Origin: Brevundimonas variabilis
Lineage (GTDB): Bacteria > Pseudomonadota > Alphaproteobacteria > Caulobacterales > Caulobacteraceae
DNA length: 64,000 nucleotides
Reading direction: 5' to 3'
Assembly: GCF_014199945.1 (NCBI RefSeq)
Contig: NZ_JACHOR010000006.1
Location: forward strand, 186,001-250,000
Positions 48,826 to 58,003 of the stretch are shown here, piece after piece. The notes under the pieces were generated by a model. That model was not told the origin of the DNA. It was given only the letters and a program-made list of their open reading frames with translations, and did no database searches. Each line of letters opens with the position of its first letter. Positions within the stretch are counted from its first letter, which is position 1. The position numbers were made by a program, and so were the translations under genes.

Positions 48826-51693
48826 TTGCTGCTTGTGCTTGCCCTGTTGCCAATTGTCGGAGCGCTGGCTCCTGCCCTGGCGATCAGAGTCGGACGCAAT
48901 GCCTGTGCGATGGCAGCCGGTACCGTGACGCTGGCGGCACTGGTCGTGCTGGCGATGCTGGCCCCAGCGGTCATGGCCGGCGAGACGGTGCAGGTCCGGA
49001 TCGACTGGGTGCCCCTGCTGGGCATGAACCTCAATCTGTTCCTTGACGCACTCGGACTGATGTTTGCCGGCATGATCCTGGGGATCGGCCTGCTGATCAT
49101 CATCTATGCTCGCTTCTATCTGGCCAAGGCCGATCCGATGGGGCGGTTCTTCACCTATCTGCTGCTGTTCCAGGGCGCGATGCTGGGCATTGTCGTGTCC
49201 GACAACATCCTGCTTCTACTTGTCTTCTGGGAACTGACCAGCCTGACGTCGTTCCTGCTGATCGGGTTCTGGCGTGATCTGCCCGAGGGTCGGCAGGGGG
49301 CACGGATGGCACTGGCTGTCACGGGTGCCGGCGGGCTGTCGCTCATCGGAGGCCTGCTGATCCTGGGCAATATCGCCGGATCCTATGACCTGACGGTCAT
49401 CCTGCAGAACCGGGAGGCCATCCAGGCGTCGCCACTCTATCTGCCGGCACTTCTGCTGATCCTGGGTGGCTGTTTCACCAAGTCCGCGCAGTTCCCGTTT
49501 CACTTCTGGCTTCCGCACGCGATGGCCGCGCCAACCCCGGTCAGCGCCTATCTGCATTCCGCCACCATGGTGAAGGCCGGCATCTTCATGCTGGCACGCC
49601 TCTGGCCGGTCCTGGCCGGGACGGAAACCTGGTTCTATCTCGTCGCGACGACCGGTCTGGTGACCATGGTGTTTGCCGCGGTCGTGGCCCTGTTCAAGGA
49701 CGACCTGAAGGGGTTGCTGGCCTATTCCACGATCAGCCATCTGGGCTTCCTGACCATGCTGTTCGGCTTCGGCACGCCCATGGCCGCCGTCGTCGGGGTC
49801 TTCCACATCATCAATCACGCGACGTTCAAGGCCGCACTGTTCATGAACGCCGGCATCGTCGATCACGAGACCGGCACGCGGGACATCAAGCGTCTGGGGG
49901 GGCTGGCGACCCTGATGCCGATCGCGGCGACCCTGGCCGTGGTCGCCGGACTTTCCATGGCGGGCATACCGCCTCTGAACGGCTTCATCTCCAAGGAGAT
50001 GATGCTGGAAGAAGCCTCGCATACTGTCTGGTGGACCCAGCCCTGGCTGGTCCCGGCCCTCGCGACCCTGGGGGCGACGTTCTCGGTGGCGTATTCCTTT
50101 CGCTACATCGTCCACGTCTATCTCGGCAGGAAACGCGACGACTATCCGCGGCCGCCCCATGATCCCGGCATCGGGCTGTGGGGACCGCCCGCTGTGCTTG
50201 TTGCGCTCGTGGTTTCCATCGGCCTGTTCCCGGCCGTCGTCGCTGGCCCTCTGGTCGAGCAGGTCTCACGGGCCGTCATCGGCGGCCAGACGCCGTACTA
50301 CTCACTGTCGCTCTGGCACGGCGTGACGCCTGCCCTGTTCATGAGCATCGCCGCCATCGGGATCGGGTTGGTAATCCTGAGCGCCCACCGCCAGATCGCT
50401 GCGGTCTGGCACGGGCTTGCCCTGCCTGATGCAAAGGCCCTGTTCGATCGAGCCCTTTCGGGTCTGACGCGCGGCGCTGTGGCCTTCACAGCCCGGACAC
50501 AGAACGGATCGCTGGAACGCTACATCGCGATGTTCATCGGCACGGCCATCGTTGTCGGCTTCGCAGGCTTTCTGGGATCGGATTTCGTCGCAGGAAATCG
50601 GCCGACGACAGCGGCGTCGCCCATGGCCGTCGTGGGATGGCTGGCGCTGATCGCGGCAACGGCGCTGGTGCTGGTGAACCACCGTGCGAGATATGTGTCC
50701 CTGATCTACATCGGTATCGTGGGTCTGGTGATCTCGCTGGGCTTCATCCACTTGTCCGCGCCGGATCTGGCCCTGACGCAGATTTCGGTGGAGGTGGTCA
50801 CCATCCTGCTGATGCTGCTGGCGCTGAATCTGCTGCCCAAGACCAGCCCGCGCGAGAGTTCCCTGCCCCGTCATTTTCGCGATGGCGGGCTGGCCGCGCT
50901 CGCCGGGCTCGGGGTCGGCGGTGCCGCCTGGGCTGTCATGAGCCGCCCTGTCGACAGCATCTCGGGCTATTTCTGGGAGAACGCCAAATCCGGCGGTGGC
51001 GGCACCAATGTCGTCAACGTAATCCTCGTGGATTTCCGGGGCTTTGACACCTTCGGCGAGATCATCGTCCTCGGCATTGCCGCGCTCGGCATCTTTTCAT
51101 TGCTGGAAACGGCCGGCACAGGCGCGAGCGGACGCCGGATCCTGGCATGGCAGCCCGATACCCCGCGCTCGCCCGAGCATCATCCGATGATGCTGGTCGT
51201 GGCCACGCGCCTGCTGCTGCCTCTCGCGGTGATGGTGGGCCTCTATATCTTCCTGAGGGGCCACAACCAGCCCGGGGGCGGCTTCATCGCGGGTCTGGTC
51301 ATCTCCATTGCCATACTGATGCAGTACATGGCCTCAGGATATCAGTTTGCCGCACAGCGGCTGCGGGCAGACCATCACACATTGATCGGGCTTGGCGTGC
51401 TGATCGCAGCGGCGACGGGGCTGGGGTCGCTGCTGTTCGGTGCGCCTTTTATGACCACCGCATTCGACTATTTCAGCCTTCCGATCATTGGCGAGTTTGA
51501 ACTGGCGACCGCCATGCTGTTCGACGTCGGGGTGGCACTGACGGTCATTGGCGCGGTCATCCTGGCCCTCGCCCAGCTTTCCCAGGTCGCCCAGAGCGCG
51601 GAGAAACAGGAGCCCCTCGAGACGCCCTCCGCCATGGACATCGATCCATCGCGCGACGGTCCGCCGTTGGTTCCAGAGGAGACGGTCAAATGA
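48826..51693 (+). CDS. mrpAB: Mrp-type Na+/H+ antiporter, fused subunits A and B
   Basis: A 955-aa integral membrane protein. Residues 1-500 are the complex-I-like antiporter fold: 'FWELTSLTSFLLIGFWRDLPEGRQGARMALAVTGAGGL', 'KSAQFPFHFWLPHAMAAPTPVSAYLHSATMVKAGIFMLARLWP', 'FKDDLKGLLAYSTISHLGF'. A DUF4040-like region follows. The last 180 residues are the MnhB domain ('RLLLPLAVMVGLYIFLRGHNQPGGGFIAGLV'). An A+B fusion is the known arrangement in PhaAB of rhizobia. It forms the core of a hetero-oligomeric cation/proton antiporter for alkali or salt tolerance. The start is a TTG with AAGG upstream; no nearby ATG fits. Starts of C to G overlap preceding stops. Confidence 0.93.
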   Translation: MLLVLALLPIVGALAPALAIRVGRNACAMAAGTVTLAALVVLAMLAPAVMAGETVQVRIDWVPLLGMNLNLFLDALGLMFAGMILGIGLLIIIYARFYLAKADPMGRFFTYLLLFQGAMLGIVVSDNILLLLVFWELTSLTSFLLIGFWRDLPEGRQGARMALAVTGAGGLSLIGGLLILGNIAGSYDLTVILQNREAIQASPLYLPALLLILGGCFTKSAQFPFHFWLPHAMAAPTPVSAYLHSATMVKAGIFMLARLWPVLAGTETWFYLVATTGLVTMVFAAVVALFKDDLKGLLAYSTISHLGFLTMLFGFGTPMAAVVGVFHIINHATFKAALFMNAGIVDHETGTRDIKRLGGLATLMPIAATLAVVAGLSMAGIPPLNGFISKEMMLEEASHTVWWTQPWLVPALATLGATFSVAYSFRYIVHVYLGRKRDDYPRPPHDPGIGLWGPPAVLVALVVSIGLFPAVVAGPLVEQVSRAVIGGQTPYYSLSLWHGVTPALFMSIAAIGIGLVILSAHRQIAAVWHGLALPDAKALFDRALSGLTRGAVAFTARTQNGSLERYIAMFIGTAIVVGFAGFLGSDFVAGNRPTTAASPMAVVGWLALIAATALVLVNHRARYVSLIYIGIVGLVISLGFIHLSAPDLALTQISVEVVTILLMLLALNLLPKTSPRESSLPRHFRDGGLAALAGLGVGGAAWAVMSRPVDSISGYFWENAKSGGGGTNVVNVILVDFRGFDTFGEIIVLGIAALGIFSLLETAGTGASGRRILAWQPDTPRSPEHHPMMLVVATRLLLPLAVMVGLYIFLRGHNQPGGGFIAGLVISIAILMQYMASGYQFAAQRLRADHHTLIGLGVLIAAATGLGSLLFGAPFMTTAFDYFSLPIIGEFELATAMLFDVGVALTVIGAVILALAQLSQVAQSAEKQEPLETPSAMDIDPSRDGPPLVPEETVK

Positions 51694-52040
51694 TCAGTCT
51701 CGAACTCCTCGTGGCATCCGCCATCGGCGTCCTGACGGCGGCGGGCGTCTATCTGGTGCTTCGCCGACGGACGTTTCCTGTGGTCCTGGGTCTGGCCTTC
51801 CTGTCCTATGCGATCAATGTCTTCCTGTTCGCCATGGGACGCCTGGTGATCGACCGCCCACCCCTCTACGACAAGGCGGCAGACGGCTACACTGATCCCC
51901 TGCCCCAGGCCCTGGTCCTGACCGCCATCGTTATCGCCTTCGGAATGACGGCCTTCGTCGTGGTGCTGGCGCTGCGCAGCTATCTGGAAACCGGGATCGA
52001 CCGGGTCGACGGAATGCCCGACGAGAAGGGCAAACCATGA
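51690..52040 (+). CDS. mrpC: Mrp antiporter subunit C
   Basis: A 116-aa NuoK-like protein with three membrane helices: 'LVASAIGVLTAAGVYLVLRRRTFPVVLGLAFLSYAINVFLFAMG', then 'DPLPQALVLTAIVIAFGMTAFVVVLALR'. The 'DPLPQALVLTAIVI' motif is diagnostic of MnhC/MrpC. It is part of the A-G antiporter complex. ATGA overlaps on both sides. Confidence 0.95.
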   Translation: MISLELLVASAIGVLTAAGVYLVLRRRTFPVVLGLAFLSYAINVFLFAMGRLVIDRPPLYDKAADGYTDPLPQALVLTAIVIAFGMTAFVVVLALRSYLETGIDRVDGMPDEKGKP

Positions 52041-53578
52041 GCCTGATCGTGTCCTGGTGGGTGATCGCCAGCGTGATCCTGCCCGCCGTCGTGGGGGCTG
52101 GTATCCTCCTGTTCCTTCGTCACCACCTCGCTTTGTCGCGCCTCGCCGCGTTGGGGTCGTGCATCGTGATGGTCATCATCGCGGTTATGCTCGTGCACGA
52201 AGCGAACGGCGGGACGATCCAGAGCTATGCGCTCGGTAACTGGCGCGCCCCCTTCGGCATTGTCCTCGTGCTGGACCGCCTGTCAGCGATGATGGTCCTG
52301 CTGACGGCCGTGCTTGCCCTGATCGTCCTTGTCTATGCGATCAGTACGGGGAAGGACCGTCAGGGATGGCATTTTCACCCCCTTTTCCAGTTCCAGATGC
52401 TGGGTCTGAACGGTGCCTTCCTGACCGGGGACCTGTTCAACCTGTTCGTCTTCTTCGAGGTGCTGCTGATCGCGTCCTACGGCCTGATGCTGCACGGCCA
52501 GGGCGGCGAGCGACTGAAGGCAGGCGTTCAGTATGTGATCATCAATCTGGTGGGATCGACCCTGTTTCTGGTCGGTGTGGGCCTTCTTTACGGCGTCACA
52601 GGGACCCTCAACATGGCGGACCTGGCCGTGAAGGTTGCGGCGGCACCGCCGGGTGATCAGGGTCTCATCGCCGCCTCGGCCCTGCTTCTGACCACCGTCT
52701 TTGGTCTCAAGGCGGCTCTGGTCCCGCTCCATTTCTGGCTGCCGGGCACCTATGCGGCGACCGGTGGAGCGGTCGCGGCCCTGTTCGCCATCATGACCAA
52801 GGTCGGGGCCTATTCCATCATCCGCACCAGCACCCTGATCTTCGGCGAGGATGCAGGCGGCGCGGCATTCGTGGTCGCGCCGTGGTTGCTGCCGGCCGCG
52901 CTCGTAACGATCATCATCGGCTTCGTGGGCATGTTCGCAGCGCGGGGATTGCGGGATCTCGCGGCCTGGGCCGTCGTGGGATCGATGGGGACCCTGCTCT
53001 GCGCCGTGTCCGTCTTCGACACTCAGGCCATGGGACCCGCCCTGTACTACATCCTGCACTCGACGCTGGCCGGAGCGGCCCTGTTTCTTGTGGTCGACCT
53101 GATCGCACAGAGGCGGGCAGAACACGGTGACGCCATCACTCTGGCCCCGCGATTCACCCAGATAGAAATTCTGTCAGGCTTCTTCTTCCTGGCCGCCATC
53201 GCGACGGTCGGGCTACCGCCGCTCTCGGGCTTTGTGGGCAAGCTGCTGGTGCTCGATGGCGTGCGCACCTCGCCTGCCGCTGTCTGGATCTGGACGGTGA
53301 TCCTGATAACGACTGTCCTCGGTGTTCTGGCATTCGGGCGCGCCGGCAGCATGATCTTCTGGAAAAGTGCGACACTGGATGGCGAGATTGCGCTCCGGTC
53401 CCTGCGTGGCAGGCGGGGCGGGATGGCTGCTGCGGCAAGTCTGCTGCTTGCGCTTGCCCTGCTGACCATCATGGCGGGCCCGATCACCCGATACACCGCG
53501 GCGGCGGCGGACCAGCTATTCGCACCCGAGAGCTACATAGCGGCCGTTCTTGGTCCCCAGTCCGGAGGCCGGCGATGA
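52037..53578 (+). CDS. mrpD: Mrp antiporter subunit D
   Basis: A 513-aa NuoM/N-like subunit with about 14 helices. Visible are 'FHPLFQFQMLGLNGAFLTGDLFNLFVFFEVLLIASYGLML', 'TTVFGLKAALVPLHFWLPGTYAATGGAVAALFAIMTKVGAYSIIR' with the conserved channel lysines, and 'FFFLAAIATVGLPPLSGFVGK'. It is a proton/cation-translocating subunit of the complex. It overlaps mrpC and mrpE by four bases each. Confidence 0.95.
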   Translation: MSLIVSWWVIASVILPAVVGAGILLFLRHHLALSRLAALGSCIVMVIIAVMLVHEANGGTIQSYALGNWRAPFGIVLVLDRLSAMMVLLTAVLALIVLVYAISTGKDRQGWHFHPLFQFQMLGLNGAFLTGDLFNLFVFFEVLLIASYGLMLHGQGGERLKAGVQYVIINLVGSTLFLVGVGLLYGVTGTLNMADLAVKVAAAPPGDQGLIAASALLLTTVFGLKAALVPLHFWLPGTYAATGGAVAALFAIMTKVGAYSIIRTSTLIFGEDAGGAAFVVAPWLLPAALVTIIIGFVGMFAARGLRDLAAWAVVGSMGTLLCAVSVFDTQAMGPALYYILHSTLAGAALFLVVDLIAQRRAEHGDAITLAPRFTQIEILSGFFFLAAIATVGLPPLSGFVGKLLVLDGVRTSPAAVWIWTVILITTVLGVLAFGRAGSMIFWKSATLDGEIALRSLRGRRGGMAAAASLLLALALLTIMAGPITRYTAAAADQLFAPESYIAAVLGPQSGGRR

Positions 53579-54066
53579 TCCGCCGTATACTGCCTCACCC
53601 CGGCCTGAGCGCCATGCTGGTGGTCGTGTGGCTGTTGCTGGTGAATGATTTCACCTTCGGCGCCCTGTTTCTGGCCCTCGTTTTCGGCGTCCTGGTCCCG
53701 CTTTTCACAAGCCGGTTCTGGCCAGCGAGGCCGGTTGTCCGGTTTGGACCCGACATGATCGGCTACGTCGGGATCGTCTTGTACGACATCCTGATCGCTA
53801 ACTTCCAGGTCGCCTGGATCATCGTCACGCGACGCAACCGGGACCTGCGATCCCATTGGCTGGTGATCCCGCTGGAGCTTCGGTCGCCCGAGGCGATCAC
53901 GACCCTGGCCGGCACCATCAGCCTGACGCCCGGCACCGTCTCCAGCGACATCTCGGGGTGCGGCCGGGCGCTGCTGGTTCACGCGCTCGACGTCGCCGAC
54001 CCGGAGGCCGAGGTCGCACGGATCAAGCGCCGCTATGAGGCTCGTCTCCTGAGGGTGTTCGCATGA
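53575..54066 (+). CDS. mrpE: Mrp antiporter subunit E
   Basis: A 163-aa protein with N-terminal membrane helices ('LSAMLVVVWLLLVNDFTFGALFLALVFGVLVPLF') and the MnhE/MrpE signature 'ANFQVAWIIVTRRNRDLRSHWLVIPLELRSPEAITTLAGTISLTPGTVSSDIS'. The C-terminal domain is cytoplasmic. Subunit of the antiporter complex; four-base overlap with mrpD and mrpF. Confidence 0.95.
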   Translation: MIRRILPHPGLSAMLVVVWLLLVNDFTFGALFLALVFGVLVPLFTSRFWPARPVVRFGPDMIGYVGIVLYDILIANFQVAWIIVTRRNRDLRSHWLVIPLELRSPEAITTLAGTISLTPGTVSSDISGCGRALLVHALDVADPEAEVARIKRRYEARLLRVFA

Positions 54067-54344
54067 CCGGATCGATCCTGCCGATTGCCCTCGGCTTTGC
54101 CTTTGTCTGCGTCAGCGCATCGATCGTGCTGAACCTGTTCCGACTTTGGCGCGGGCCTCTGTCGGCGGACAGGATTCTTGCGGTCGACACCCTGACCATC
54201 AACGCCATCGCCATGATCGTGCTGTTCGGGATTGCCTACACCACGCCCGACTATTTCGAGGCCGCACTGCTGCTGGCGATGGTCGGTTTCGTTGGCACTG
54301 TGGCCTACTGCAAATTCCTGCTGCGGGGAGACATTGTCGAATGA
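54063..54344 (+). CDS. mrpF: Mrp antiporter subunit F
   Basis: A 93-aa, three-helix membrane protein: 'LPIALGFAFVCVSASIVLNLFRLWRGPLSADRILAVDTLTINAIAMIVLFGIAY', followed by 'EAALLLAMVGFVGTVAYCKFLLRGD'. The 'GPLSADRILAVDTL' motif identifies MnhF/MrpF. ATGA overlaps with mrpE and mrpG. Confidence 0.95.
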   Translation: MTGSILPIALGFAFVCVSASIVLNLFRLWRGPLSADRILAVDTLTINAIAMIVLFGIAYTTPDYFEAALLLAMVGFVGTVAYCKFLLRGDIVE

Positions 54345-54775
54345 CACTCTTCGCCGAAATACTGGTCTCGGCCCTGCTGGTGCTGGGCGGAGTGTTTGTC
54401 CTCGTGGGGTCCTGGGGCCTCGCCAAACTGCCGTCTGTCATGACCCGACTGCATGGACCGACCAAGGCCACCACCCTGGGCGTCGGGGCCTGTCTGATCG
54501 CCTCGATGATCTATTTTCCGTTCTTCAGCGGGACATGGTCTGCCCACGAACTGCTGATCACCCTGTTCCTGTTCCTGACCGCGCCCGTCTCTGCCAATCT
54601 GATCGCCAAGGCCCATCTGCACCGACAGGGGCGGCGCATCGATCCCAACCCCAGCGACCAGATCGTCGATGGCCTCCCGCCTCCGCTCGGAACTGCCGAC
54701 TGGGCGACCTTTGCGGGTGGCACGACAACTGACACGGCGATACCCGGTGAGGCCGATGGCGACAGGCGGTCTTGA
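54341..54775 (+). CDS. mrpG: Mrp antiporter subunit G
   Basis: A 144-aa protein with three helices and the MnhG pattern 'VLGGVFVLVGSWGLAKLPSVMTRLHGPTKATTLGV' and 'LFLFLTAPVSANLIAKAHL'. It carries a longer hydrophilic C-terminal tail (about 45 residues) than the minimal family. The true start is the ATG at 54341 overlapping the mrpF stop; the frame is open further upstream inside mrpF. Last gene of the operon. Confidence 0.93.
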   Translation: MTLFAEILVSALLVLGGVFVLVGSWGLAKLPSVMTRLHGPTKATTLGVGACLIASMIYFPFFSGTWSAHELLITLFLFLTAPVSANLIAKAHLHRQGRRIDPNPSDQIVDGLPPPLGTADWATFAGGTTTDTAIPGEADGDRRS

Positions 54776-55001
54776 GCCCACGCCATCCTGAGGCTTTTCG
54801 GCGGTGCGCAGCGCCTGAGTGTCGCGGGTCCTGACCAACCAGCGGTGAAGAGCACTCGCCCTGACGCAGCATTTTCATAAATCTCCGCCCGGCCATTTGA
54901 CCCCGGACAAACCCCAGTCAATGATGACTGAGATTGGGGCACGGTGGCCGGGCGTGACGGTGCCAGACTTCTGTTTTCGTTTGCCGTTCGCGGCATCGCT
55001 C

Positions 55002-55008
55002 GGGGGAG
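55002..55008 (+). promoter_or_regulatory. Strong ribosome-binding site that selects a TTG start for tldD
   Basis: GGGGGAG lies seven bases before a TTG at 55016. This start makes the twin-arginine motif begin at residue 3, whereas an earlier in-frame start at 54944 adds 24 residues with no ribosome-binding site. Confidence 0.7.
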
Positions 55009-55015
55009 AAAACAC

Positions 55016-56644
55016 TTGCAAAGACGTCAGTTCCTGGCCGCCTGCGGCATTGGTGCAGGGGGGCTCCTGCTGCCCGGGTTTCGCGCAATCGCAGCCGAAC
55101 AGTTGGTCGAAACGGTCGAGGTTGCGGTCAAGAAACGGTTGGCCGACGCGGCCATGAGCGCCGCGACCGCCGCCGGAGCGTCCTACTGCGACGTCCGGAT
55201 CGGTCGCTACATGCGCCAGTTCGTCGTCACTCGCGAAGCCAATGTGCAGGGCGTGACGAACACCGAATCCTCGGGCGTCGGTATCCGGGTCATCGCCGAC
55301 GGAGCCTGGGGCTTCGCCGCTACCAACGACATGTCGGCCGAGGCCGTCGCGGCATCAGCCCGACTGGCCACCGAGATCGCCAAGGCCAACGCCCGCAGCC
55401 AGACGGCGCCCGTCCGGCTGGCACCGACGCCCAGCCTCGGCGAAGTCAGCTGGCGTACGCCTATCCGGCGCAACGGCATGGAAGTCGAAATTCAGGAGAA
55501 GGTCGATCTGCTGCTGGGCGTCAATGCGGCCGCCACCAACGCCGGTGCCAGCTTCGTCAACTCGTCGCTGTTCCTGGTGAACGAGCAGAAGTATTTCGCC
55601 AGCACGGACGGGTCCTACATCGACCAGGACGTCCACCGCATCTTCGCGCCCTTCACCGTCACCGCGATCGATCGGAGCACCGGAAAATTCCGGACCCGCG
55701 ACGGTCTGTCGACCCCCATGGGGATGGGCTACGAATATCTGGACGGCGACGCCGCTCACAAGAGCACGGCGCCCAACGGCGTGGTCAGCTACGGCAAGTC
55801 CTACGACATGCGCGAGGACGCGATCGCTGCAGCCCGGCAGGCCCGCGAGAAGCTTACGGCGACGTCGGTCCGGCCAGGCCAGTACGATCTGGTGCTGGAC
55901 CCCAACCACCTCGGCCTGACCATCCATGAATCGGTCGGCCACCCGCTCGAACTGGACCGGGTGCTGGGATACGAGGCCAACTATGCTGGCACCAGCTTCG
56001 CTACGCTCGACAAGCGCGAGCAGCGGTTTCAGTACGGCAGCGAGATCGTCAACCTGATTGCCGACAAGACCGAGGTCGGATCGCTGGGCGCTGTCGGCTA
56101 CGACGACGAGGGCGTGAGGACCAAGTCCTGGCCTCTCATCGAGAACGGCAAGCTGGTCGACTACCAGGCCACGCGGGACCAGGCCCATATCCTGGGCAAG
56201 ACCGAGTCCGATGGCTGTTCCTATGCCGACTCCTGGTCGAGCGTTCAGTTCCAGCGCATGCCCAATGTCTCGCTCCAGCCCGGGAAGGTGCCGATGAGCG
56301 TCGCCGACATGATCGCCGGCGTCGACAACGGCATCTACATCCTGGGTCGCGGCTCCTTCTCGATCGACCAGCAGCGCTACAATGCCCAGTTCGGCGGCAC
56401 GCTCTTCTACGAGATCAAGAACGGCCAGATTACCCAGCCGCTCGAGGATGTCGCCTATCAGATGCGGACGCCAGAGTTCTGGAACGCCTGCAGCGCCATC
56501 TGCGATGAACGCGACTATCGCTCGTGGGGGTCGTTCAACGATGGAAAGGGGCAGCCCAGCCAGTCGTCTGCCGTCAGCCACGGATCGCCCACGACGCGTT
56601 TCGACGGCATCAATGTCATCAACACCGCGCGTTCGCTCGGCTGA
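55016..56644 (+). CDS. tldD: TldD-type metalloprotease with a twin-arginine signal
   Basis: A 542-aa TldD/PmbA-family protein. It starts MQRRQFLAACGIGAGG, a Tat signal with the RRxFL core and cleavage near the following Ala-Ala. The family metal motif HExxxH is at H304-E305-H309 in 'TIHESVGHPLELDRVLG', followed by 'NYAGTSFATLDKREQRFQYGSEIVNLIADKTE' and 'EIKNGQITQPLEDVAYQ'. TldD/TldE heterodimers trim unfolded peptides, for example microcin precursors; E. coli TldD is cytoplasmic, whereas this one appears exported. It is followed 22 bp later by a TldE-like partner without a signal peptide. Both lead a long operon with MoxR/DUF58 genes. Confidence 0.9.
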   Translation: MQRRQFLAACGIGAGGLLLPGFRAIAAEQLVETVEVAVKKRLADAAMSAATAAGASYCDVRIGRYMRQFVVTREANVQGVTNTESSGVGIRVIADGAWGFAATNDMSAEAVAASARLATEIAKANARSQTAPVRLAPTPSLGEVSWRTPIRRNGMEVEIQEKVDLLLGVNAAATNAGASFVNSSLFLVNEQKYFASTDGSYIDQDVHRIFAPFTVTAIDRSTGKFRTRDGLSTPMGMGYEYLDGDAAHKSTAPNGVVSYGKSYDMREDAIAAARQAREKLTATSVRPGQYDLVLDPNHLGLTIHESVGHPLELDRVLGYEANYAGTSFATLDKREQRFQYGSEIVNLIADKTEVGSLGAVGYDDEGVRTKSWPLIENGKLVDYQATRDQAHILGKTESDGCSYADSWSSVQFQRMPNVSLQPGKVPMSVADMIAGVDNGIYILGRGSFSIDQQRYNAQFGGTLFYEIKNGQITQPLEDVAYQMRTPEFWNACSAICDERDYRSWGSFNDGKGQPSQSSAVSHGSPTTRFDGINVINTARSLG

Positions 56645-56666
56645 TCTGACCTCGGGGAAAAATCAA

Positions 56667-57992
56667 ATGAGCATCATGACGCAAGACGAGGCGAAAACGA
56701 TCCTCGACAAGGTGGTTGCGCTGTCGACCGCGGATCAGTGCACGGCACGGCTGGGCGGATCGATCGAAGGCAATATCCGCTTCGCCCTCAACAATGTCTC
56801 GACCAGCGGTGTCGTCAGCGACACCGGCCTTGTTGTCGAGGTCGCCTTCGGCAAGCGGGTCGGTACGGCCACGATCAACGAGTTCTCGGACGCCGCCCTC
56901 GCGCGGGTCGTCAAGCGTGCCGAGGATCTGGCCAAACTGGCACCCGAGAACCCCGAGTTCATGCCGGCGGTCGACAAGCAGACCTATCGTCCCAGCAACA
57001 CCTTCGTCGAGGCGACCGCCGCCATCACGCCGGGTCAACGGGCCGAGATTGCGCGGGCCTCGATCGAGCCCTGCAAGGCCCAGAACCTGATCGCGGCAGG
57101 GTTCCTGACCGACAACCAGAGCTTCGCGGCCTTCGCCAACTCGAACGGCAATTTCGGTTACCAGCGTGCGACCGACATGGACTACACCTGCACCGTACGC
57201 ACCGAGGACGGCCAGGGCTCGGGCTGGGTCGGCCGCAGCCTCCAGGACGTCAGCGACTTCAACGCTGCCAGCGACGTCAACATCGCCATGCGCAAAGCCG
57301 CAGCCTCGGTCGAGGCACAGGCGCTGGAGCCGGGGAAATACACGGTCATCCTCGAACCTGCCGCGGCCGCAGGCCTGATCTCCTTCATGGGCGGCTTCTT
57401 CGGAGCCCGTCAGGCCGACGAGGGGCGAAGCTTCCTGTCCAAGGCGGGAGGCGGCAACAAGATCGGCGAGCAGGTCTATGATCCGCGCGTCAACCTGTAT
57501 GCCGATCCCTGGGATCCGGATGTGCCCGTTCTGCCATGGGACGGTGACGGCCTGCCCCGCGAGCGCATGGCCCTGGTCGAGAATGGCCGGATCGCCAACC
57601 TCAACTATTCCCGTTTCTGGGCCCAGAAGCAGGGCAAGACGGCCATGGGCCAGCCCGGCAACCTGATCATGGGCGGTGGCACCAAATCGACTTCCGATCT
57701 GGTACGTGAAACCGAGCGGGGCATTCTGGTGACCCGCACCTGGTATATCCGGATGGTGGACCCTCAGACGGTGCTGCTGACCGGCCTGACCCGGGACGGC
57801 ACCTTCTACATCGAGAACGGCCAACTGAAGTATCCGTTGAAGAATTTCCGCTTCAACGAGTCGCCCGTGATCATGCTGAACAACATCGACGAACTGGGCC
57901 GGCCTGTCAGGGTGGGCGATGGACTACCGATGATGATCCCGCCGATGCGCCTGCGCGACTTCACCTTCACGTCGCTCTCAGACGCTGTCTGA
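56667..57992 (+). CDS. tldE: TldE/PmbA-like partner of the exported TldD
   Basis: A 441-aa TldD/PmbA-family protein lacking HExxxH, as expected for TldE. It has 'CTARLGGSIEGNIRFALNNVSTSGVVSDTGLVVEVAFGKRVGTATINEFSDAALARVVKRAEDLAKLAPENPEFMP' at the N-terminus. 'SFMGGFFGARQADEGRSFLSKAGGGNKIGEQVYDPRV' lies in the middle and 'RETERGILVTRTWYIRMVDPQTVLLTGLTRDGTFYIENGQ' at the C-terminus. It forms the other half of the protease barrel. There is no signal peptide, unlike its partner. The ATG at 56667 with GGGGAA upstream is the start; the frame continues upstream inside tldD only by chance. Confidence 0.9.
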   Translation: MSIMTQDEAKTILDKVVALSTADQCTARLGGSIEGNIRFALNNVSTSGVVSDTGLVVEVAFGKRVGTATINEFSDAALARVVKRAEDLAKLAPENPEFMPAVDKQTYRPSNTFVEATAAITPGQRAEIARASIEPCKAQNLIAAGFLTDNQSFAAFANSNGNFGYQRATDMDYTCTVRTEDGQGSGWVGRSLQDVSDFNAASDVNIAMRKAAASVEAQALEPGKYTVILEPAAAAGLISFMGGFFGARQADEGRSFLSKAGGGNKIGEQVYDPRVNLYADPWDPDVPVLPWDGDGLPRERMALVENGRIANLNYSRFWAQKQGKTAMGQPGNLIMGGGTKSTSDLVRETERGILVTRTWYIRMVDPQTVLLTGLTRDGTFYIENGQLKYPLKNFRFNESPVIMLNNIDELGRPVRVGDGLPMMIPPMRLRDFTFTSLSDAV

Positions 57993-58003
57993 CCGGAGGG
58001 CGC

